Shown here piece by piece: positions 1-7,276 of a stretch of 16,628 nt of DNA. The position numbers and the translations under genes were made by a program. The DNA lies in contig CAZGUG010000043.1 in NCBI GenBank assembly GCA_964529035.1, positions 1 through 16,628 on the forward strand, given 5' to 3'. The notes below the pieces were generated by a model, which saw only the letters and a list, made by a program, of their open reading frames with translations, did no database searches and was not told the DNA's origin. Source of the stretch: CAZGUG01 sp964529035. GTDB taxonomy: Bacteria > Bacillota > Clostridia > Ch29. The stretch's first letter is position 1. Every line of letters begins with the position of its first letter.

Positions 1-95
1 ATGCATGGGTTACGGCCTGTTTTTCTTTTCTTTTGCTGTTAAAGTTAGGATTATAACCGTTTTTGCATCCACAATCAATATCATTATTTGTTAAG
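1..95. other. Window-edge stretch downstream of the first gene
   Basis: No gene can be supported here. On the + strand one frame stays open from base 2 to a TAA at 92-94 and encodes a hydrophobic run, so it could be the tail of a gene starting outside the window, but 30 codons are too few to decide. I found no clear hairpin with a T-run that would end transcription of the minus-strand gene at 96-815. Confidence 0.3.
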
Positions 96-815
96 TCATT
101 GTTTGTCCGGGTAAAAAATGTAGTACTCAAATAAAAAGTCGTATTCATCGCCCAGTGTTCTGGCATAATAGGTCACGCCCACCCCTTCGGTGAATGCGCG
201 CTCTTCGATGTAAACACCGTCCGGCATGCCTTCCATGGGTACACTGTATCTTACCCTGTATACAGTCGGCCCTTCCTCTTCCTCCGGCTCTGCCGACAGG
301 ACTTCCGCCGTAAGAACTGCCTCGCCTTCATCTGTCTCAACCGTCTGTTCCCATCTATTGCCGGTCTCAAGGGGCAGCTTTAGAAGCTGCAGTTCTTCAA
401 ATACATGGATTAACTTCTCTCCCCGGATTATACTCTCGGTAACGGTATCGGAAGTTATCCGGTATTCCATTTCAAGGCCGAAGTCCCCCGGAGCTTCGCC
501 GCCCGACGGGTCATCCACTTCTCCCGATATCTCGTAAACCAATATTTCGGTATTTCCGGTATTTCCCGAAATATTATCCAGCCTCATATAATGCGCGTAT
601 TCCGCAAATCCGGAGTAGTGCCATTCGTAACCTATTCTTTCCGGAAAAATATCAACCAACTGCTGTGAAACCCGCTCGCTTTGGTTTTGATCCCGGGGCT
701 GTACCTGGTCGTCGGGTTCCCCGTTCTGCCCGTTTCCGACAGGATTCATGCCGATGTATAACAGGGCTGCAGCCAGCACCGCTAACAATAATGCTATCAT
801 ATATCTGCCTTTCAT
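96..815 (-). CDS. Membrane-anchored secreted protein of unknown function (239 aa)
   Basis: I do not recognise a named family. Residues about 5-23 form one hydrophobic segment after a short basic start (MKGR), which fits a signal anchor or signal peptide. No cysteine is present anywhere in the protein, so it is not a lipoprotein. Residues about 25-48 are a polar Gly/Asn/Gln/Asp-rich linker. The rest is acidic and Tyr/Trp-rich, predicted mainly beta, and begins with an FPERIGYEWHYSG stretch. That stretch resembles the 'FPLKVGxxWxY' opening seen in many clostridial secreted proteins of unknown role. The ATG at 815 is favoured by an AGAGGTG ribosome site (rc of 822-828) six bases upstream. The gene is divergent from the large operon, with which it shares the 816-1122 gap. 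An envelope location is inferred; the function is unknown. Confidence 0.8.
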   Translation of the reverse strand: MKGRYMIALLLAVLAAALLYIGMNPVGNGQNGEPDDQVQPRDQNQSERVSQQLVDIFPERIGYEWHYSGFAEYAHYMRLDNISGNTGNTEILVYEISGEVDDPSGGEAPGDFGLEMEYRITSDTVTESIIRGEKLIHVFEELQLLKLPLETGNRWEQTVETDEGEAVLTAEVLSAEPEEEEGPTVYRVRYSVPMEGMPDGVYIEERAFTEGVGVTYYARTLGDEYDFLFEYYIFYPDKQ

Positions 816-832
816 TTTTTACACCTCTTTTA

Positions 833-862
833 TTGATCGGTTTTTCACAGTTATATTATACT
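833..862 (+). promoter_or_regulatory. Candidate promoter for the leader of the three-gene operon
   Basis: TTGATC (833-838) and TATACT (857-862) are separated by 18 bases, with 4 of 6 and 5 of 6 consensus matches. Transcription from about 869 would read a leader of roughly 250 bases, through the stem-loop at 968-1035, before the start codon at 1123. Its -10 overlaps the oppositely oriented TATAAT, so RNA polymerase binding for the two genes could be mutually exclusive. No better plus-strand promoter was found between 863 and 1122. Confidence 0.35.
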
Positions 863-881
863 CCTTTTACCAGGTCGTTAA
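855..881 (-). promoter_or_regulatory. Candidate sigma-A promoter for the secreted-protein gene
   Basis: On the minus strand a perfect TATAAT (855-860) lies about 40 bases upstream of the ATG at 815. The best -35 is TTAACG (876-881; 4 of 6 consensus bases) with a short 15-base spacer. The -10 is good and the -35 weak. It overlaps a plus-strand promoter candidate. Confidence 0.4.
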
Positions 882-904
882 CCACATAAATTGTTTTCAA
901 AAAC

Positions 905-976
905 ATGCCGATGAGCGGCCGGAACAAAGCTTATATTATTACGTCAAACATTTCAAAGCCTAAGGCTGTCAGGTAG
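905..976 (+). CDS. Possible 23-codon leader peptide
   Basis: An ATG at 905 opens 23 codons and ends at TAG 974-976, inside the left arm of the stem-loop at 968-1025. That position is typical of leader peptides that control attenuators by ribosome stalling. Against it, no Shine-Dalgarno sequence precedes either ATG (905 or 911), and no run of one amino acid's codons is obvious. This is a weak candidate. Confidence 0.15.
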   Translation: MPMSGRNKAYIITSNISKPKAVR

Positions 977-1035
977 AAGCAGAAGTGAAACTCCCTTTCC
1001 ACAATTTCACCTGCTTTTACCTGACCATTATTTTT
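968..1035 (+). terminator. Long stem-loop with T-rich tail (attenuator or terminator) upstream of the operon
   Basis: The left arm 968-990 and right arm 1005-1025 pair almost completely: 21 pairs including one G-U, with a two-base AA bulge. The loop is 14 bases (991-1004). The stem is followed on the + strand by a T-rich tract at 1026-1035. This is the architecture of an intrinsic terminator. No + strand gene lies upstream in the window, so it would act on transcripts that start in the 816-967 gap, as an attenuator in the operon's leader or as the end of a small RNA. The structure is directly visible; the attenuation role is inferred. Confidence 0.5.
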
Positions 1036-1047
1036 CGCTTGGAAGGA

Positions 1048-1060
1048 ATATACCGTATAT
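1048..1060. promoter_or_regulatory. 13-bp dyad upstream of the large fusion gene
   Basis: A perfect inverted repeat, ATATAC-C-GTATAT, lies 62 bases before the ATG at 1123, between the stem-loop and the ribosome site. It could be an operator or part of an A+T-rich promoter, but no matching -35 is evident. Short A/T dyads of this kind also arise by chance. Confidence 0.2.
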
Positions 1061-1122
1061 ATGTAGAAAATTCTAATACCGGGAAAACAAAAACCGCCTC
1101 TCTAAAAGAAAGGAGTATTCCT

Positions 1123-4100
1123 ATGGACAACGGTTTGCTATCCGAGCTTAAAAAAAGAATTTCCGCTTCTGTTTCAGAACTTGGAAAAACCTATCCGGAT
1201 ATTATAAACAAAGCCTTTATCAAAAATCATGTTAACAAACCCTCCTTTTTCAGACAAATGGGTAAAATGCTCAAAGACAACGATTACAGCTGCCGGGCGG
1301 TGCTTGAATTGTGCCGGGATATGCTTGATGACCTGGCCGGGGAAAATGCTCCCGGCGACTGGCTGGGATACATATACCAGTTTGCAATAGAGAAATCCTT
1401 CCCCCAGGCCCTTGAAACAAACCTGGACAGAAGCCTTGATACCGCATGCTACGTATACCTGCAGGTGCTGAGGGAATTTTGCAAGCTGCAGAAGTCTTCG
1501 AACGACGGTACCTGGCAGAGCAAATATCCACTGGAACTGCTGTCGGAAGACGAGCAGGCCGGTCTGGAAGACCCCGGGGAATACCGGCTTTTTATAAAAG
1601 CCTTCGACAGAGAGTATATATATGAAATGATGAAACTAAACGGTGAACTGTTCGGTTATAGCACCCTTGACCACATATGCGGAGTACATTATCTTTCATT
1701 GTTTCTAGCCCGCCAGTTTGAAGAACTGGGGCTGCCCATAGACCTCGGCAGGGTCTCCGGCGCCGCTGCCGGGCATGATATAGGTAAGTACGGCTGCAGG
1801 TCAGCCGAGCTTAAAAGGGTGCCCCACCTGCACTATTACTATACCGACCAGTGGTTCAAAAAGCACGGTATTGTATATATCAGGAACATTGCCATAAACC
1901 ATTCCACCTGGGACCTTGAGGTTGAAAACCTGTCCCTTGAATCCCTGATTCTCATTTATTCGGACTTCAGGATAAAAAAGAAAACCGCCGGAAAAGACAG
2001 TGATAAAATGCACATGTATTCGCTGGCGGATTCCTTTGATATAGTGCTTAACAAACTGGACAACCTGGATGAAAAAAAGGAAAAGAGATATCGAAGGGTG
2101 TTTGCAAAACTTAAGGATTTCGAGGATTATATGACCCACCTGGGAATAATAACCGACCCGGATTCAAAAACGCAGAAACCCGCGCCTTACCCGGAGACGA
2201 GGGGGTACTATTCCCTGATGCACGGGCAGCAGGTGGTACAGAACCTCAAATTCCAATCAATACGCCATAACATTAACGTCATGTACAGGCTCAGGGACGA
2301 GTTTTCGTTAAACGCAATACTGGAATCTGCACGCAGTGAAAAGAACTGGAAGAACCTCCGTGAATATCTGCGCATATTCGAGGACTACTCCACCTACCTG
2401 ACCCAAAAACAGAAGCTGATTACGATAAAATTTTTGTATGAACAGCTGACCCATCCCGAGGACGACATACGCAGACACTGCAGCGAGCTTATCGGAGCCC
2501 TGATTGCAACCTTTGACGAGGAATACCGCAAGGAAGTACCCCCGGACGCAGCCCTGGAAACCCGTGATATTACAAGTTGCCAGCTGCTGCAAAGGTATTT
2601 GGATGCCTTTATATTCCCCGACCACAAGATTATTCCCACCCATCGCATGTGGATAGGATACGGCCTGAGCGTTATGGTTGCATCCCTTTTTGAGCACTGT
2701 AAAAAGCAAAAAATAAACGATTACATTAGAATTCTTTGCAAATATTACAGCGAAAACGAAACCCGGGAATTCCGGACAGAACTGTACCTCTTGGAAGCGC
2801 TTAAGGCTGTACCATCAGACTGCGACAGGAAATACTTAAAACCAATGACTGATTTTGTCCTTGATAGAATCCCTTCGGATACCAACAGCCTGCGCCTGAC
2901 CGCACTGGACGCGGCCCGCAGCCTGATACCAAACCTTGACAAGGACTGCAGGCAGCTGGAAGCTCTGAAGGGGCTTATGACCCGAAATATTCATCGGTCA
3001 CCACTGCCGGCCGAGAATTATCTTAAGTTCAAAATAGCACAGCTGATAAAACTTGACCCGCAGGAAACCGAAAAATACCGTACTTTCTGCCGCCGGGACC
3101 TGGAGAATATATCGGATATTTTCCTCAGCAACCTGAAGACCGCCACCGGCAGGATCGCAAAAAAAATACAGGTTGAGCTTCTACTGGAACATACCTTAAA
3201 CAGCAGCAAGGATAACGCCTTTTATACCGCCATGCACTTTTGTAACCTGATAAAGGTCAGCCCGGTAGAAGATGTGCGCATTGGCGCCGGTGATGCACTT
3301 ATTAAAATAGTCCCGAGCTTAAGCCTTGAGCAGAGAAACGATATTGCGGTGGAGCTGGTCAGGTCCCTTGAGCTTGAGGGCCACCAGTTCACCAAGTATA
3401 TACCGTACTACCTCGGCCAGCTGATACTGTACCTTCAACCGGTGGAACTGGACGAAATACTAGACTATCTAATGGAAAAAACCAAGCAGTCGGGCCTTGG
3501 CATAAACTCCCTTATACTGAAAACGGCGGGGATAACCCTGTCCTATTACCTCAAATACCAGAAGCTTTTCCCCCGGACCGAAAAGTTTTATGAAAGCAGG
3601 CTTGCCAAAATGCTGGGAATACTGCTGGGCGGCCTGGTAAATTACGACCACAGGGTCAGGCAGATTGCCTTCAGCGTCATCGGGAAGGAAATATACGGCT
3701 CCGAATACCTTGACATGGAGCAAAAAAACCAAATATTCAAACGAACTGCAAAGAAAATACTGACCCTGCTGCCGGACAGCAAGGACAGCCAGCTGATGCT
3801 GTTTATAAATTCATCGGCTTTGAACAGCATATACAAATTCATATCCGACTACATATTCAATTACGTCAGTATAGACCTTGAACACCCCCGCAAAATAGCA
3901 TTCTTCCCGGGTACCTTTGACCCGTTTTCGTTAAGTCACAAGGAAATTGCAAAGGAAATACGACGGCTTGGTTTTGAAGTATATCTTGCCATCGACGAGT
4001 TCTCATGGTCAAAAAGAACCCAGCCAAACCTCACCCGCAGAAACATAATCAATATGTCGATAGCAGACCAGCCGGGCATATTCATGTACCCGGAAGATAT

Positions 4101-6021
4101 ACCCATAAACATAGCATATCCCGAAGATTTACGTACCCTAAGGGAAAACTTCCCCGACTCGGATGTATATATAGTTGTCGGCAGTGATGTTATACTGCAC
4201 GCTTCGGGGTACAGGGACAAAAAAGAGGCGCATTCCATACACACATTCCCGCATATAGTGTTTGACAGGAGAAGTGCCCTTTCCTCGGACGAGGACGACA
4301 AAAGGCTTGAACACGGGATGCGAAGGATAGAGGGGGAAATAATAACGCTGTCGCTGCCCAGGCAGTACGAAGACATAAGCTCCACGCAAATAAGAACGTA
4401 TATTGACCAGAACAGGGATATATCAATGCTTGTGGACCCGCTGGCCCAGAAATATATTTACAGCAACGGCCTGTACAGGAGGGAGCCCCAGTACAAAACT
4501 CCGGTAAGTCCCGTATCCATAGATATTGAAATTGTCGAAGACCCCGGCCCGGACTTTTTAAGAACCCTGGCACGGCAAATTTTCAGAGACAGCGAGAAAG
4601 CATTTGAAAGTCTCATCGCCTTCTCCCGGAAGTCCAGCCCCCGGGTTCTGCTGCTCAGGGATATAAATAACGGAAACAGAATACTGGGATTTTCGTTGTT
4701 CCACTGGGTGCGTCTCAGCATGCTTTTAAAAGAATTTCAGAACCAAATGGCTTCGGAATATATAAGAGACAATACGGTAGGCAGAATAGTGGTAATGGAC
4801 GGCATATTTACAGACCGAAGCTGCAGAGGCCAAAACCTCGAGCAGATAATCCTGACCGAGACCCTCTGCTACTGCCTTGCAAAGGATTACAATTATGCGG
4901 TGTTCAGAAACATCGTTGAAGGCAGTCCTACCCGGGCAGTGGAAGAAGTGCTTGAACTGCAGGGCTTTGAAAAGCTGTATTTCGGCAACCAAAATGAGCC
5001 CATATACCTGGTCGATATGAGTTCTCCCTGCACCCTTAACCTGGACGTATCAACCATAATAAAGGAATCCTTCAACGACACCGAAAACGTGGAAAAGGCA
5101 GTCTGCCGTTCCAGAAAAAAACTGCAAAGGGCCCTCAGCAACCTGTACCCCGGAAAACTGCTGCTGTCCTTTAACATGGGAATGCTTAATCAAAACCTCA
5201 CAAAAAAAATATGTGCCGAAAACGGGGTGAATACCGTTCCTTCAATGCCCAGAAGACTGGGGCCTGCGGTATGTGTTCCCTTTGGCACAATTCTGAACAA
5301 CCGGATTATCCCGAACACGGTAACCAAATCCCTGCATACCGAAAAACTGTTCCAGCCCGACATGAAATCCTTCAAAATAGGGCCTTTCCCCTATTATCTG
5401 GACCTGGAAACCCAGGTAAGAATGCTGCGGTCCTTCAACCGCCCAATAATTCTGGTGGATAATCTGCTGCACAAGGGCTATAGGTTCAAAGCCCTTGACC
5501 CGCTGCTTAAACGGGAAGGAATCAAAGTAAAAAAATTCATAGTGGCGGTGCTTTCCGGACGCGGCAAAGAACTCATGGACGTCCAGGACAGGGAAGTGGA
5601 CAGCGCTTACTTTGTTCCAAGGCTGAAGGCATGGTTCAACGAAAGCGACATGTATCCCTTTCTTGGCGGGGATACACTGTGGAGGGGTGTATACCCCCAG
5701 CGAAACCTTATACCGTCGGTAAACATGATACTGCCCTATACCTCACCCACCTTCCTAAGCGATGTTTCCAACAGGGCAATATTCGAACTGTCCGAAACGT
5801 GTATCAGTAACTCAATTGATATTATGACTGCCCTTGAGGAAGAATACCAGATAATGAACGAACGCAGCCTGACCCTCGACCTCCTGGGTGAAGTGGTAAA
5901 ACCTCCCCGCTGCCCCGACCGTGGGACCAACATGAATTACGATATGAATATTAACCCTTCCCATTATCTTAATAACGACCTGGAAGCGCTGAAGCGTATT
6001 GAACATACCATTGTCAAATAA
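1123..6021 (+). CDS. Giant fusion: HD (YqeK-like) - helical/HEAT - NadD-like nucleotidylyltransferase - GNAT-like - PRTase-like (1632 aa)
   Basis: ATG 1123 is chosen because AGGAG (1111-1115) lies seven bases upstream. An in-frame GTG at 985 falls inside the leader hairpin and lacks such a site. Domains: residues about 165-300 are an HD hydrolase with H184, H218-D219, H237, H260 and D281, arranged as in YqeK (Ap4A hydrolase family). Residues about 330-910 are alpha-helical with HEAT-like repeats. Residues about 922-1110 are a NadD-type nucleotidylyltransferase with GTFDPFSLSH (930-939) and ISSTQIR (1085-1091). Residues about 1128-1305 are GNAT-like, with RGQNL (1235-1239) at the acetyl-CoA loop. 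The C-terminal region carries IILVDNLLHKGYR (1442-1454), reminiscent of a PRPP-binding loop. There is no signal peptide or membrane segment, so it is probably cytoplasmic. The first nucleotidylyltransferase His is Ser936. HD and NadD-like calls are firm, GNAT good, PRTase tentative; the reaction is unknown. Confidence 0.88.
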   Translation: MDNGLLSELKKRISASVSELGKTYPDIINKAFIKNHVNKPSFFRQMGKMLKDNDYSCRAVLELCRDMLDDLAGENAPGDWLGYIYQFAIEKSFPQALETNLDRSLDTACYVYLQVLREFCKLQKSSNDGTWQSKYPLELLSEDEQAGLEDPGEYRLFIKAFDREYIYEMMKLNGELFGYSTLDHICGVHYLSLFLARQFEELGLPIDLGRVSGAAAGHDIGKYGCRSAELKRVPHLHYYYTDQWFKKHGIVYIRNIAINHSTWDLEVENLSLESLILIYSDFRIKKKTAGKDSDKMHMYSLADSFDIVLNKLDNLDEKKEKRYRRVFAKLKDFEDYMTHLGIITDPDSKTQKPAPYPETRGYYSLMHGQQVVQNLKFQSIRHNINVMYRLRDEFSLNAILESARSEKNWKNLREYLRIFEDYSTYLTQKQKLITIKFLYEQLTHPEDDIRRHCSELIGALIATFDEEYRKEVPPDAALETRDITSCQLLQRYLDAFIFPDHKIIPTHRMWIGYGLSVMVASLFEHCKKQKINDYIRILCKYYSENETREFRTELYLLEALKAVPSDCDRKYLKPMTDFVLDRIPSDTNSLRLTALDAARSLIPNLDKDCRQLEALKGLMTRNIHRSPLPAENYLKFKIAQLIKLDPQETEKYRTFCRRDLENISDIFLSNLKTATGRIAKKIQVELLLEHTLNSSKDNAFYTAMHFCNLIKVSPVEDVRIGAGDALIKIVPSLSLEQRNDIAVELVRSLELEGHQFTKYIPYYLGQLILYLQPVELDEILDYLMEKTKQSGLGINSLILKTAGITLSYYLKYQKLFPRTEKFYESRLAKMLGILLGGLVNYDHRVRQIAFSVIGKEIYGSEYLDMEQKNQIFKRTAKKILTLLPDSKDSQLMLFINSSALNSIYKFISDYIFNYVSIDLEHPRKIAFFPGTFDPFSLSHKEIAKEIRRLGFEVYLAIDEFSWSKRTQPNLTRRNIINMSIADQPGIFMYPEDIPINIAYPEDLRTLRENFPDSDVYIVVGSDVILHASGYRDKKEAHSIHTFPHIVFDRRSALSSDEDDKRLEHGMRRIEGEIITLSLPRQYEDISSTQIRTYIDQNRDISMLVDPLAQKYIYSNGLYRREPQYKTPVSPVSIDIEIVEDPGPDFLRTLARQIFRDSEKAFESLIAFSRKSSPRVLLLRDINNGNRILGFSLFHWVRLSMLLKEFQNQMASEYIRDNTVGRIVVMDGIFTDRSCRGQNLEQIILTETLCYCLAKDYNYAVFRNIVEGSPTRAVEEVLELQGFEKLYFGNQNEPIYLVDMSSPCTLNLDVSTIIKESFNDTENVEKAVCRSRKKLQRALSNLYPGKLLLSFNMGMLNQNLTKKICAENGVNTVPSMPRRLGPAVCVPFGTILNNRIIPNTVTKSLHTEKLFQPDMKSFKIGPFPYYLDLETQVRMLRSFNRPIILVDNLLHKGYRFKALDPLLKREGIKVKKFIVAVLSGRGKELMDVQDREVDSAYFVPRLKAWFNESDMYPFLGGDTLWRGVYPQRNLIPSVNMILPYTSPTFLSDVSNRAIFELSETCISNSIDIMTALEEEYQIMNERSLTLDLLGEVVKPPRCPDRGTNMNYDMNINPSHYLNNDLEALKRIEHTIVK

Positions 6022-6034
6022 CGGAGGTAGTTTG

Positions 6035-7276
6035 ATGTTTTATTACGAATACCGGAATAAGGTGCTGGTTTCTAATAATAAGAAAGACCGGCTGAAAGAA
6101 ATATCCGAAACCCGGGCGTCAGGGTTTAAGGATAACGTATATATCCTGGCCGCGCTGGAGCCTAATGTATCCAGAAGGTCTTGCTGCGTTTCACATCCAT
6201 CGCTCATATTCCCGGACAAAGAGGGAATAGAAATGCTTGTGCCGGGCATTCGGCCCTCCGGCCTGCCGGACTGGCTGGTTTCCGCCATAGAAAGAAGGAA
6301 AGTGACCTCGGTGAACACCGAATACCCCGGCTGGCGTGACGTACTCGAAAACAGCTTTCCGGAAAAATGGAAGGTCAACATAGCAGGGCTGGGTGATGTG
6401 GGCGGCATGCTGCTAACCGGCCTTCGCCTGCTGGGAGGACAGCACATATCCGGTATAGGAATACACAGCAGGAGCTTAAACAACATGAAAAGATGGGAAC
6501 ATGAAACCGGACAGATACTCGGCCCGGACGTAAATACCGTCTACCCGCCGGTATACATGCTTAAGGAAGACGATATTTTTGACTGCGACCTGTTTGTATT
6601 TTGCATATCGGCAGGGGTACCACCGGTAGAGCAGACGCCACAGGATGTAAGGATGGCACAGTTTGAAGGCAACTCACCTATAATTGCAAAGTACGCAAAA
6701 AAAGCCAGGCAAGCCGGGTTTAAAGGTATATTTGCCGTGCTTTCCGACCCGGTGGACCTTCTGTGTAAAACCGCATTTTTGGAAAGCAATACCGATAAAA
6801 AAGGCAGCCTTGACTTCGGCGGCCTTGCGCCCGAGCAGATACGGGGCTTTGGACTTGGGGTGATGTACGCCCGGGCAGCCTATTATGCCGCACAGTCGGC
6901 GGAAAGCACCCATTTCATCAAAGAAGGCAGAGCCTTCGGTCCCCACGGTGAGGGGCTTGTTATAGCTGACAGCATAAAAAACTATAACGAAGAGCTCTCG
7001 GTTTACCTTACCAAAAAAGCACTTGAAGCGAATATGTACGTCCGGGCACAGGGTTACAAGCCCTACGTAGCGCCGGCGCTGTCATCCGGAAGCTTGTCCC
7101 TCACAGCCCTTATAAAGGGCCGGTGGCACTACAGTTCGGTATTTCTAGGCGGGGTTTATATGGGCTGCCGCAACAGGCTTTTACCCTCCGGAACCGAGAT
7201 AGAAACTGAGCACCTGCCGGCGCCCCTGTTTTCAAGGCTTAAAAAGACCTATGAAAGGCTGGGTGAAATGCTGTGA
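6035..7276 (+). CDS. Divergent lactate/malate dehydrogenase-like NAD-binding protein (413 aa)
   Basis: The ATG at 6035 follows GGAGGT (6023-6028) by six bases and lies 13 bases after the fusion gene's stop; a TTG at 5999 opens the same frame but has no site. A 100-residue N-terminal extension precedes a Rossmann motif, GLGDVG (118-123). The order of later motifs matches lactate/malate dehydrogenases: R206 and N213 (the R-x6-N helix), SDPVD (237-241, usual TNPVD), R280, and GPHGEG with H304 at the catalytic His position. The Asp that normally pairs with this His (D-x-x-R motif) is Met277. Substrate-binding arginines and His are therefore kept while the proton-relay Asp is lost. It is longer than ordinary LDH/MDH (about 310-330 aa). 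Cofactor binding is likely. The substrate is unknown and an altered chemistry or a non-catalytic role is possible. Confidence 0.85.
   Translation: MFYYEYRNKVLVSNNKKDRLKEISETRASGFKDNVYILAALEPNVSRRSCCVSHPSLIFPDKEGIEMLVPGIRPSGLPDWLVSAIERRKVTSVNTEYPGWRDVLENSFPEKWKVNIAGLGDVGGMLLTGLRLLGGQHISGIGIHSRSLNNMKRWEHETGQILGPDVNTVYPPVYMLKEDDIFDCDLFVFCISAGVPPVEQTPQDVRMAQFEGNSPIIAKYAKKARQAGFKGIFAVLSDPVDLLCKTAFLESNTDKKGSLDFGGLAPEQIRGFGLGVMYARAAYYAAQSAESTHFIKEGRAFGPHGEGLVIADSIKNYNEELSVYLTKKALEANMYVRAQGYKPYVAPALSSGSLSLTALIKGRWHYSSVFLGGVYMGCRNRLLPSGTEIETEHLPAPLFSRLKKTYERLGEML

Noticed and set aside
985..1122. In-frame GTG extension of the giant fusion gene (46 extra residues)
   Set aside because: It begins inside the left arm of the leader stem-loop, has no ribosome site, and the ATG at 1123 has AGGAG at ideal spacing.
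3936..4385. 149-codon minus-strand frame opposite the NadD-like domain
   Set aside because: It is the complement of a conserved domain, with Ser/Leu-rich low-information sequence.
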